Of a stretch of DNA of 14,802 nt, positions 1 through 6,997 are shown one piece after another. Made by a program: the position numbers and the translations under genes. The notes under the pieces were generated by a model. The model did no database searches. It worked only from the letters and a program-made list of their open reading frames with translations, and was not told the DNA's origin. The number at the start of each line of letters is the position of its first letter. Within the stretch, counting starts at the first letter, position 1. Source of the stretch: Clostridium sp. (lineage in GTDB: Bacteria; Bacillota; Clostridia; Lachnospirales; Lachnospiraceae); the NCBI GenBank assembly GCA_016302185.1, contig JAEDOC010000042.1:1-14802 (forward strand). Reading direction: 5' to 3'.

Positions 1-936
1 TATGAAACGAAAAAGCACTGCCAGAAGCAGAGCCTCTGCCGACGCGGCATACATCAGCCGGTTCGCCCGGCGAATGTCCTCCGTTTCAATCTGCCGTTTT
101 GCATCTCCAATAAATTCCTTTTTGCAGAGAGTTCCGAAATACCAGGCATCTCCTGCCAGACGAATTCCCAGAGCACCGGCACAGACGGATTCTGTCTGTG
201 CTGAATTCGGACTTTTATGCTTTCTCCGATCCCGCCGCCAGATCCGCCAGGCACCCTTTCCATCCATTCTCAGCATCCAGGCTGCCCCTATCATCAGCAG
301 AGCGGACAGACGGGACGGAATCCAGTTTACCAGATCATCCAGCCGGGCGGCGGCACGTCCAAAATACAGGTATTTCTCGTTTCGATAACCTACCATGGAA
401 TCCATGGTGTTGACTGCTTTATAAATCCAGCCCAGAACAGGGCCTCCAAGTGCCATGACTCCGTCTGAGGAATTTTCCGCCACCGTCTCCACCGCTGCCT
501 TTGTGATTCCTTCCGCATCCAGAATTGCCGTATCCCGTCCAACAATCATGGAGACACTGGTTCTGGCTTCTTCCACATCTCCTGCCTTCAGGCAGGAATA
601 CACCTTCATGCTTTCTTCCCGCAGGGAGCGGGCCGCCAGAAGATAATAAGTCAGGACAGCTTCAACGATAAAGCAGAGCCAGCCGCCGGGCACTGACGCT
701 GCCGCAAAAAGAAGGATCGCTGCTGTTCCTCCGGTTATCGCAGGCACAAAAAAAGCCAGCAGCACGCCGGCTGCCAGTTCACCCGACGGTGAGGGAGGAA
801 ACCAACGGCGCAAAACCTTCTCCAGCCGGCCAATCAGACCTCCTACTGTTCTGACCGGATGCGGCAGGGAATGGGGATCTCCCAGACAAAGATCCAGACC
901 GCAGCCGGCCAGCAGAGCCAACAGATGTAAATTCAT
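1..936 (-). CDS. cbiB: Adenosylcobinamide-phosphate synthase CbiB (3' end cut by window)
   Basis: Integral membrane enzyme that joins aminopropanol phosphate (or the free amine) to adenosylcobyric acid, giving adenosylcobinamide (phosphate). The frame stays open from the ATG at 936 to the window edge (312 codons, no stop). Family members are usually about 315-325 residues, so only a few codons are probably missing. Visible family motifs are GDPHSLPHPV (19-28), IVGRDT (131-136), VAENSSDG (152-159), YKAVNTMDSMVGY (172-184), SPNSAQ (242-247) and IETEDIRRANRLMY (283-296). Several hydrophobic stretches fit a membrane protein. The start is preceded by GGAG at a 10-nt spacing. Odd point: between DGV and ALGG the usual stretch of type IAPLFY is absent, about six residues shorter than the family pattern as I remember it. 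It is the last gene seen in the cobT-led operon, 46 nt after the short cobU-like gene. Identity is secure; activity is less certain because of the gap. Confidence 0.93.
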   Translation of the reverse strand, partial: MNLHLLALLAGCGLDLCLGDPHSLPHPVRTVGGLIGRLEKVLRRWFPPSPSGELAAGVLLAFFVPAITGGTAAILLFAAASVPGGWLCFIVEAVLTYYLLAARSLREESMKVYSCLKAGDVEEARTSVSMIVGRDTAILDAEGITKAAVETVAENSSDGVMALGGPVLGWIYKAVNTMDSMVGYRNEKYLYFGRAAARLDDLVNWIPSRLSALLMIGAAWMLRMDGKGAWRIWRRDRRKHKSPNSAQTESVCAGALGIRLAGDAWYFGTLCKKEFIGDAKRQIETEDIRRANRLMYAASAEALLLAVLFRFI

Positions 937-982
937 GGTTTTTCTTCTCCAAACATCATTTTAAGAGATGGACTGCTCACTC

Positions 983-1369
983 TTATTTGATCCGTGTCCC
1001 GATGCCGCAGATCACCCGGTATACCTGCCGTGCAGATGCAGCAATCTGCTGACAGAGCCGTCCATCCATTTCCCGGTACTCCCGTTCAAATTCCCCCATA
1101 GGAACCACACCACAGCCGATCTCATCCGCTGTGATGATCACGTCCGGTTTCTCCTGCAGCAGCCGTTTTGTAACGGCTGCCGGATCCTCTTTTATTTCCT
1201 CCATCAGCCGCCGTACCAGAGATTCATAATGAAGAAGCAGATCCGCCTGCCAAATCACATCCAGGGAATCCATTCTTCCATCCGCTATTCTCGGATTATC
1301 TGTATTTTTCCACAGCTGACGGGCCAGAGCTGTCTTCCCCTGGTTTCTTCCGCCAATCACAAATATCAT
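983..1369 (-). CDS. Short CobU-like (adenosylcobinamide kinase family) protein
   Basis: A 128-residue protein with an N-terminal P-loop variant GGRNQGKT (6-13) and a C-terminal half that matches the CobU end: TADEIGCGVVP, then GRLCQQIAASA and VICGIGTRIK. Compared with full CobU (about 180 residues) it lacks the middle segment that carries the guanylylated histidine, so it is unlikely to do the guanylyltransferase step by the normal route. A kinase or accessory role in cobinamide salvage or assembly is inference. A complete CobU lies two genes upstream, so this is a second family member in the same operon. In-frame codons before the ATG reach a TGA with no other start, which fixes the start at 1369. 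A weak AGGTG lies 8 nt before it. The gap to the cobS stop is 35 nt. I recall similar short CobU-like proteins from clostridial cobalamin operons but cannot confirm their biochemical role. Confidence 0.8.
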   Translation of the reverse strand: MIFVIGGRNQGKTALARQLWKNTDNPRIADGRMDSLDVIWQADLLLHYESLVRRLMEEIKEDPAAVTKRLLQEKPDVIITADEIGCGVVPMGEFEREYREMDGRLCQQIAASARQVYRVICGIGTRIK

Positions 1370-1404
1370 CTTTCGAACACCTCGATGTCACATGTCCTCT
1401 CTTC

Positions 1405-2208
1405 TCAGATTCCAAACAGCCCGCAGAACGCCAGGGCAAGCACCGCATTCCGTTCACAGCACTGCAGAAAATGACCGGCCAGATCCCCGGTAATTCCGCC
1501 AAATTCTGTAACCGACCGTCGGTAATAAGATACAAAGGTTCCTGCCATCACAGCCATGCAGAAAAGACCGGGCCAGGGAGCCGTCCGGAACAGAAGGACA
1601 CCTCCGGTCAACAGATAAAAGAGCATTACCAACCGTACTGTTTTTTTTACGGCTGCTTTCGAAAACTGCGCCGCCAGACCGTCCTGCTTCGCCATGGGAA
1701 AGGTAACCACGGAAAGACCGCTGAGCGCCCGTTCCCAGACATAGACCAATGCCAGAATTCGGATCTGCGCAAAAGAAAGTACAAAAAAGCCGGCCCCATA
1801 GATCAGAAGGTACACTCCAAAGCCTATGACAGCAAACGCACCCACATGGGGATCGGAAAGGATCGTAAGCTTCTTTTCTCTGCTCCCGTAGGAATGCCTG
1901 GCATCTGTTACATCCAGGAACCCATCCATGTGGATTCCCCCGGTAATGAGAAGCGGCAGTGCCAGTCCCAGAACAGTTCGGATTACTCTCAGACTAATAT
2001 CAGATTCCCGGAAAGAAGCAGCGAGGAAAGAGTTCTCCGGGGAGAGCAGATAATACAGAGCCAGCTGCGCCGCGCCGATCACCACTCCAATCAACGGAAA
2101 AAAGCACATGGCATAACGTATTCGCTCCCGGGTCCATTCCACATGCGGCATGGGGATCCGGGAATACATGGAAAAAGCAATGACAAAACTGCCAAAGATA
2201 TCCCTCAT
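1405..2208 (-). CDS. cobS: Adenosylcobinamide-GDP ribazoletransferase (cobalamin synthase) CobS
   Basis: Membrane-bound enzyme that condenses adenosylcobinamide-GDP with alpha-ribazole (or its phosphate) to give adenosylcobalamin (phosphate). The protein is 267 residues, usual for the family, with multiple hydrophobic segments. The signature GGIHMDGFLDVTDA (90-103) is the family's GG-x-H-x-DG-x-x-D metal-binding motif, and GGITGDLAGH (237-246) is the second conserved acidic motif near the C-terminus. I chose the ATG at 2208 because it gives the canonical N-terminus and overlaps the cobU stop as ATGA. The frame extends another 29 codons upstream, but only inside cobU. An AAGGA ribosome binding site lies within the end of cobU. 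The 4-nt overlap suggests translational coupling with cobU, and CobU makes its substrate. Confidence 0.96.
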   Translation of the reverse strand: MRDIFGSFVIAFSMYSRIPMPHVEWTRERIRYAMCFFPLIGVVIGAAQLALYYLLSPENSFLAASFRESDISLRVIRTVLGLALPLLITGGIHMDGFLDVTDARHSYGSREKKLTILSDPHVGAFAVIGFGVYLLIYGAGFFVLSFAQIRILALVYVWERALSGLSVVTFPMAKQDGLAAQFSKAAVKKTVRLVMLFYLLTGGVLLFRTAPWPGLFCMAVMAGTFVSYYRRSVTEFGGITGDLAGHFLQCCERNAVLALAFCGLFGI

Positions 2209-2756
2209 ACTTTGTTTTCCTTTCCCGCTTCTTTCAGAAACAGCGGTATTCCATAGACGACCTCCGTTACCCGATCTGCCTGCTGTGCCAGACATAAGTT
2301 CAAGGCCGCCAGAAGCTTTATATAGCGCTCCGTCTCCGAATCATATACCACGCCATCCGAAAATATCTCATTGGTAACAATAATCAGATTCCCGCAGCGC
2401 TGCCGCAGACAATTCACCCCCGCAAGAATCCGCTCCGCCGCTCCGTCTTCTTTCTCATAGAATTCATTCGCTGCCAGATTGGACAAACATTCCAGAAGAA
2501 TGGTATCCGCCCCGCTTAACAGATTCCTCTGCTTCGGACTGTCAGTGAAGCCGGCAAGATCAGTATACCGTTCCACGGTCTCAAAGCCCTTACCGGCCCT
2601 CATCCGCCGGTGGCGTTCCACCCGCTTTCTTCCTTCCTCATCCCAGACACGCATGGTCGCCAGATAGATAAGGCGCGTTCCTCCGGTCTCTCGGGCAAGG
2701 TTTTCCGCATATTCCGACTTTCCGCTCCCGCTTCCGCCGGTAATCAAAGAAAACAT
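2205..2756 (-). CDS. cobU: Adenosylcobinamide kinase / adenosylcobinamide-phosphate guanylyltransferase CobU
   Basis: Cytosolic bifunctional enzyme: it phosphorylates adenosylcobinamide and then transfers GMP from GTP to give adenosylcobinamide-GDP, the substrate of CobS. At 183 residues it has family length. The P-loop GGSGSGKS is at 7-14. IYLATMRVWDEE (30-41) and VERHRRMR (46-53) follow the conserved pattern, with H49 in the place of the guanylylated histidine. LLECLSNLAANEF is the central DCL-like segment. The C-terminal part has NEIFSDGVVYDSETERY rather than the NEVGxGIVP form of enterobacterial CobU. I recall this variant as common in clostridia. The start at 2756 has a strong purine site (GAGGAGGAG). 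It lies 38 nt after the cobT stop and overlaps cobS by 4 nt. Confidence 0.95.
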   Translation of the reverse strand: MFSLITGGSGSGKSEYAENLARETGGTRLIYLATMRVWDEEGRKRVERHRRMRAGKGFETVERYTDLAGFTDSPKQRNLLSGADTILLECLSNLAANEFYEKEDGAAERILAGVNCLRQRCGNLIIVTNEIFSDGVVYDSETERYIKLLAALNLCLAQQADRVTEVVYGIPLFLKEAGKENKV

Positions 2757-2794
2757 TTCGCTCCTCCTCTCTGACGCAGCACAGACCTCCTGTT

Positions 2795-3949
2795 CTATAG
2801 AGGCTGATACTCCTCAATCTCCATCTCGGAAAAAGTACACATCTTATTGTAGATTTCCATCGTCATATCCAGAAGAGGAAACAGCATCAAGGCGCCGGTT
2901 CCTTCTCCCAGGCAGAGTCCTGCCCGGATAACCGGAGTCTGTCCCAGCAGAGCCAGAAGCCCTTCCCCTGCCGGTTCCGCCGATACATGAGCTGCCAGCA
3001 TATAATCCCGGACACGCCCATCAATCACCGCCGCAGCTGCTGCCGCGGCAGCAGAGATCAGGCCGTCGATTATCACCGGCATCTGAAAGGCCGCACAGCC
3101 CAGAAAGACACCGGCCAGACCCGCCAGATCAAATCCGCCTACCTTGGCAAGCAAATCAATGCCATCTTTCTCGTTCGGCTTCCAGCGCTGAATTCCGGTT
3201 TTAATCGCTGCAATCTTCCGTTTCAGTCCTTCCTCACTCAAACCGGCTCCTTTACCGGTTACCTTCTCCGGCTCCTCCTGAAGAAGCACCGCGGCCACCG
3301 CACTGCTGGTAGTGGTATTTCCGATTCCCATCTCTCCCGTCGCCAGGATTCCGTAACCGGCCCGTTTCAGCACACGCACCAGATCTGCACCGGTTAAGAT
3401 TGCGGCGATGACCTCCCTGCGGCTCATCGCCGGTTCTTTGGTAAAATTTCTGGTTCCCCGCCGTATCTTCCGATCGATCAACGGATAAACCGTTCCCAGC
3501 TTATCCATCTCACAGGCCACACCAATATCCACCGGAAAGACATCCGCACCGGCTCTCTGTGCCATCAGGCAGGAGCAGCTTTCTCCCCGGGTAAAATTCC
3601 GTGTCACTGCAGCGGTAACCTCCTGTCCCGTCTGGGTCACTCCTTCTTCTACCACTCCGTTATCCGCACAGAAAAGTACCAGGGCCTTTTTGCTGATGTC
3701 CGGCTGTCCCTTTCCCTGCATCGCTGCAATCCGGCGAATATCCTCTTCCAGAATTCCCAGACTGTGCAAGGGTTTTGCCACCTTGCTCCAACGGTACGCC
3801 GCCTTCTCTCCGGCCGCTTCATCGGCAGGTACGATTCGAAGCAGAAGTGCTTCCAGCCACCGCTCCAGCTCATCTTCTTTCCAGTCTCTAAAATCGACCA
3901 GAAGGTTTCTTATCTTCTGAGTTGTTTTTTCTTCTGTTCCACGCATCAT
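2795..3949 (-). CDS. cobT: Nicotinate-nucleotide--dimethylbenzimidazole phosphoribosyltransferase CobT
   Basis: Activates the lower-ligand base by transferring ribose phosphate from nicotinate mononucleotide, giving alpha-ribazole phosphate. The 384-residue product shows AKPLHSLGILE, FCADNGVVEEGVTQTG, GEMGIGNTTTSSAVAA, GKGAGLS, VGGFDLAGLAG and, near the C-terminus, GLCLGEGTGALMLFPLLD. The glutamate of LGEGTGA (about 349) corresponds to the catalytic Glu317 of the Salmonella enzyme. It is about 28 residues longer at the N-terminus than the Salmonella protein. The chosen start is the first of two tandem ATGs (3949 and 3946), about 8 nt after AAGGA and just downstream of a sigma-A-like promoter. 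An in-frame upstream ATG at 4006 would sit on the -35 box, so it is not used. A run of eight alanines (ISAAAAAAAAV) is slightly unusual. First gene of the lower-ligand operon. Confidence 0.96.
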   Translation of the reverse strand: MMRGTEEKTTQKIRNLLVDFRDWKEDELERWLEALLLRIVPADEAAGEKAAYRWSKVAKPLHSLGILEEDIRRIAAMQGKGQPDISKKALVLFCADNGVVEEGVTQTGQEVTAAVTRNFTRGESCSCLMAQRAGADVFPVDIGVACEMDKLGTVYPLIDRKIRRGTRNFTKEPAMSRREVIAAILTGADLVRVLKRAGYGILATGEMGIGNTTTSSAVAAVLLQEEPEKVTGKGAGLSEEGLKRKIAAIKTGIQRWKPNEKDGIDLLAKVGGFDLAGLAGVFLGCAAFQMPVIIDGLISAAAAAAAAVIDGRVRDYMLAAHVSAEPAGEGLLALLGQTPVIRAGLCLGEGTGALMLFPLLDMTMEIYNKMCTFSEMEIEEYQPL

Positions 3950-3970
3950 CGTTTTCTTCCTTCTCTTTTC

Positions 3971-4006
3971 TGCTAGTATTCTAATCGAAACGACGATATT
4001 TTTCAA
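3971..4006 (-). promoter_or_regulatory. Sigma-A-type promoter for cobT operon
   Basis: On the minus strand, TTGAAA (4006-4001) and TAGAAT (3983-3978) are separated by exactly 17 nt, each matching the sigma-A consensus at 5 of 6 positions. The -35 box starts 7 nt past the stop of the dihydrouridine-synthase gene. The predicted start near 3971 gives a leader of about 22 nt before the cobT ATG, too short for a riboswitch. No terminator is visible before it, so read-through from the upstream operon may add to cobT expression. Confidence 0.72.
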
Positions 4007-4013
4007 GTAATGC

Positions 4014-5009
4014 CTACAAAAAGGAGAGTTTCTCTTCTTTTGAAAATTTCTCCGGTACCAGAAGTTCTCTCACCGCTGCATGGTATTCCGAAATCCGCTG
4101 TGCTTTCCTGATTCGTTTTAAGGATCTGGTTTCATCCGGAAAATGCCGGCCCAGATAATACCATAGCTCTTTCATCTTAAACAGTACGTTTTTGTCTCCG
4201 CTTATCACTTCTCCATAACCTTCCAGCAAAGCATCATGGAAGGCCGCAAGCTTCTCTAATGCCAGGGAAGCTTCCATCAGATGCCCGGACTTATATTCCT
4301 CTGCCATCCAGGGACTGGCAATCAGTCCCCGCCCGACCATGACCGACGTTACCCCCGGAACCGGCGAAATGGATTTACAGAAATGTTCAATATCCGCCGC
4401 GGAAAATAGATTTCCGTTATAGCAGACCGGCATCCGCAGCTTCGGCAGACTCTGCCGGAAGCATTCCATCCGCGGAACTCCCTTATAATAATCTTCCCGT
4501 ACCCTGGGATGAATAATAAGCTCCGAAATCGGGTAACGGTTAAAAACTCTTACCAGCTGTGAAAACTCCTCTGGATCCGCATATCCCAGTCTTGTTTTCA
4601 CTGACAGGCGAAGGCCGGGAAGAAGCTTTTCCATGCCTTCAAAGACTTCCTCAAAAAAAGCATCCAGTGCCCCGGGATCTGCAAGAAACCCGGCACCCTT
4701 GCCCTTAGCTGTCACTGTTCCGGACGGGCAGCCGAGATTCAGATTCACTTCCGCATAGCCATACTCCGCCAGGAGCTGTGCCATCCACAGAAAATATTCC
4801 GACTGGTTTGTCAGAATCTGCGGCACCACGGTAATCTCCCGGTTATGGTCCGGCAGAATATCATTCTTTTCTCTGGCACTCAGCTTTTGTCCCGCTCCCG
4901 GTGATAAAAACGGCATATAGTACCGATCAATTCCCGAAAATATCCTGTGATGGGCATTTCGAAATATGTACCCGGTAATCCCCTCCATCGGTGCTGCACA
5001 GATATTCAT
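4014..5009 (-). CDS. tRNA-dihydrouridine synthase family protein
   Basis: FMN-dependent reductase of the Dus family (TIM-barrel plus helical C-terminal domain), which reduces uridine to dihydrouridine in the D-arm of tRNA. Visible signatures: PMEGITGYIFRNAHH (7-21) at the FMN-site start, NLNLGCPSGTVTAKGKGAGF (89-108) with the catalytic cysteine at 94, LSVKTRLGY with K138, LIIHPRVREDYYKG with H167, VCYNGNLFSAAD and VMVGRGLIASPWM near the phosphate-binding end. At 331 residues it is a full-length Dus. The Dus subtype and target position cannot be assigned by eye. The start overlaps the cbiT stop as ATGA, so the gene is probably translationally coupled to a corrin methyltransferase. Such a gene in a cobalamin operon is not functionally explained. 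Its flavin chemistry leaves open another substrate, but all key Dus residues are present. Confidence 0.9.
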   Translation of the reverse strand: MNICAAPMEGITGYIFRNAHHRIFSGIDRYYMPFLSPGAGQKLSAREKNDILPDHNREITVVPQILTNQSEYFLWMAQLLAEYGYAEVNLNLGCPSGTVTAKGKGAGFLADPGALDAFFEEVFEGMEKLLPGLRLSVKTRLGYADPEEFSQLVRVFNRYPISELIIHPRVREDYYKGVPRMECFRQSLPKLRMPVCYNGNLFSAADIEHFCKSISPVPGVTSVMVGRGLIASPWMAEEYKSGHLMEASLALEKLAAFHDALLEGYGEVISGDKNVLFKMKELWYYLGRHFPDETRSLKRIRKAQRISEYHAAVRELLVPEKFSKEEKLSFL

Positions 5010-5587
5010 TGCTCTCCCCCAAACGAAATAATATACACCGGATTCTGCCCCTTCATCAGATGAAAATCACCGGTTTTCTCACTCCGTGCCACGGTCAGAG
5101 ATACAACCTCCGGTTCTATCTTCCGATTTTTCAGAGACGCCAGAACCGCTGTCAATGATTCCAGCGCAATCACATTCATTACCACTCTTACATTAGGATT
5201 ACACTCCAGAAGTACATCCAGAATCCCATCCAGCCATCCGGAGGTGCCCCCGAGAAATGCATGAGTCACCTTCCTCGCCCGTATAAGAGCCGGACTGTCC
5301 AGACAGGAGAAGCTTTCCGGCGCCTGCCCTTCAATAATCGTGATGTTCTCCCGCCCGAATTTATTCCGGTTCTCCTCAATCAGAGAAATCGCTTCCGGAT
5401 TCTTTTCAAAAGCATACACATGACCGACCGGACACTGAAACGAGGCCTCCACAGAAACCGAACCGGTTCCCGCACCGATATCCCACAGAATACTGTCCGG
5501 CTGTAATTCCAGCTTTGAAACAGAAACCGCCCGAACCTCACTTTTCGTCATCGGAACCCTGCCCCGGATAAACAACTCATCTCTCAT
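5006..5587 (-). CDS. cbiT: Cobalt-precorrin-6B (C15)-methyltransferase, decarboxylating, CbiT
   Basis: SAM-dependent class I (Rossmann) methyltransferase that methylates C15 and removes the C12 acetate carboxyl, converting cobalt-precorrin-6B to cobalt-precorrin-7. The 193-residue protein begins with DELFIRGRVPMTKSEVRA, the conserved CbiT N-terminus. It then has WDIGAGTGSVSVEAS (SAM-binding motif I), VYAFEKNPEA (acidic ribose-binding strand end) and HAFLGGTSGW. A GTG (5590) directly precedes the ATG (5587). I chose the ATG because AGGAGG is then 8 nt away, compared with 5 nt for the GTG. The gap to the cbiA stop is 15 nt, and the stop overlaps the next gene by 4 nt. Its usual partner CbiE is not adjacent or fused here but sits upstream, fused to CbiJ. 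Confidence 0.96.
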   Translation of the reverse strand: MRDELFIRGRVPMTKSEVRAVSVSKLELQPDSILWDIGAGTGSVSVEASFQCPVGHVYAFEKNPEAISLIEENRNKFGRENITIIEGQAPESFSCLDSPALIRARKVTHAFLGGTSGWLDGILDVLLECNPNVRVVMNVIALESLTAVLASLKNRKIEPEVVSLTVARSEKTGDFHLMKGQNPVYIISFGGEQ

Positions 5588-5602
5588 CACATCAACCTCC
5601 TG

Positions 5603-6994
5603 TCATCCCCATTCTTCTGTCATTTTCTGCTTCCACCGTCTGCATTCTGCAAGCCACCCGGACAGAAAACCGGGCGCCGATGGATAGTATAAATGCGGAA
5701 ATCCAGCCATCTGACTCCTGGTGCCGTGCATACAGCGCCAGCTCCGTTTTCCCGGAACAACCGCCCCATCCTTGTCAACTTCCGGTTTTACCGCCAGCCA
5801 CTCCTCTCCCGGATCCTCGCTCTCCCAGTAATGAAACTCATGCCCACGAATGGTGGCTCCGGACGGCGCAGTCAGAAATACATATCCGAACCTCTGAAGC
5901 CGATCCGTCCGAAACGCACGAAAGTCATATACACCAGTCATTGGATAGAAACGCCCGTCGCTTCCTTCCAGCTCCCGGTGCAGATAGAGAAAACCTCCGC
6001 ACTCCGCCAAAAAAGGAAGCCCCGCCACAACCGCTGCATGAATGGAAGCCAGCATGGAACGGTTTTCGGACAGCTGCCTGGCATAGTTTTCCGGATAACC
6101 GCCGCCCAGAAGCAATCCGTCCAGGTGCTGCGGAAGCGCTGCATCCCGCAACGGGCTGAACTCAATAAGCTCCGCTCCCATCTTCTTCAAAAGCTCCAGA
6201 TTTTCCTGATAATAAAAGCAAAATGCTTCATCTCTGGCTACACCGATGCGAAGAGAGAACGGTGACTCTGATTTCGAATACTCCGGCAAAAACGTACCGA
6301 TTCCGGCAAGACGTTCCAGAGCATCCAGATCAAAGGTCTTCTCCATCTGATCCGCCAGCGCTCCGATTTTCTCCCGCAGCCGTTCAATTTCTCCCGGCAG
6401 AAACAGCCCCAGATGGCGGCTTTCTATCCTGCACTCCGGGCATTCCGGAAGATACCCCAGGACCGGAAGACCCGTTTTCTGCTCCAGCACGGGTCTGAGC
6501 CTCTGATACATCATCCCTGATACGCGATTGAGCAGCAGTCCGCGAATCCGGCTGTCTGTCTGAAAGGAGAGAAAGCCTGCAGCTTCCGCCGCCAGTGACA
6601 GCGAAGCTCCTTTTCCGTCCAGAACCAGAAGCACCGGAAGGGAAAAGGAATCCGCCACCTCCCAGGCACTGGCCCTGAGGGATGTTCCTCCAATGCCGTC
6701 ATAATATCCCATCACGCCTTCCACCACGGCCAAATCCGCCTGTTCCCGACTCATTCGTTCCGTCAGCTGCTGCTCTGCGCGGTCCGCATCCAGAAAAAAC
6801 AGATCCAGATTCATCCCCGGTGTGCCCAGCACATACCGGTGAAACATGGGATCAATATAATCCGGACCGCATTTACAGGCCAGCGGACGTAAGCCTCTCC
6901 GCCGCCAAAGCTCCAGAAGACCGCAGGTGATCAAGGTCTTACCGCTTCCGCTTTTGGGAGCTGCAATGAGAATCCCAGGAACCATTTTCCTCAT
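5603..6994 (-). CDS. cbiA: Cobyrinate a,c-diamide synthase CbiA
   Basis: ATP- and glutamine-dependent amidation of the a and c carboxylates of (cobalt) cobyrinate. The 463-residue protein has the two-domain family layout. An N-terminal dethiobiotin-synthetase-like ATPase carries the P-loop APKSGSGKT (12-20), followed by CGPDYIDPMFH and VEGVMGYYDG. A C-terminal class I glutamine amidotransferase domain has GLLLGGGYPENYA, then AECGGFLYL with the nucleophile C332, and a histidine near 434 (GFPHLYY) in the usual C-terminal position. The start at 6994 is 3 nt after the stop of the cbiJE fusion, with AAGGAG inside the end of that gene at 8-nt spacing. ATG codon 4 is a less well-placed alternative. 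The substrate needs CbiC, which is not in the window. Confidence 0.96.
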   Translation of the reverse strand: MRKMVPGILIAAPKSGSGKTLITCGLLELWRRRGLRPLACKCGPDYIDPMFHRYVLGTPGMNLDLFFLDADRAEQQLTERMSREQADLAVVEGVMGYYDGIGGTSLRASAWEVADSFSLPVLLVLDGKGASLSLAAEAAGFLSFQTDSRIRGLLLNRVSGMMYQRLRPVLEQKTGLPVLGYLPECPECRIESRHLGLFLPGEIERLREKIGALADQMEKTFDLDALERLAGIGTFLPEYSKSESPFSLRIGVARDEAFCFYYQENLELLKKMGAELIEFSPLRDAALPQHLDGLLLGGGYPENYARQLSENRSMLASIHAAVVAGLPFLAECGGFLYLHRELEGSDGRFYPMTGVYDFRAFRTDRLQRFGYVFLTAPSGATIRGHEFHYWESEDPGEEWLAVKPEVDKDGAVVPGKRSWRCMHGTRSQMAGFPHLYYPSAPGFLSGWLAECRRWKQKMTEEWG

Positions 6995-6997
6995 GCT

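Noticed and set aside
1471..2256. Plus-strand open frame (261 codons) opposite cobS
   Set aside because: It is antisense to cobS, has low-complexity polar composition and shows no family motif.
3037..3054. Perfect 18-bp palindrome CTGCTGCCGCGGCAGCAG in cobT
   Set aside because: It encodes part of a run of eight alanines; the symmetry follows from adjacent GCN codons rather than from a likely binding site.
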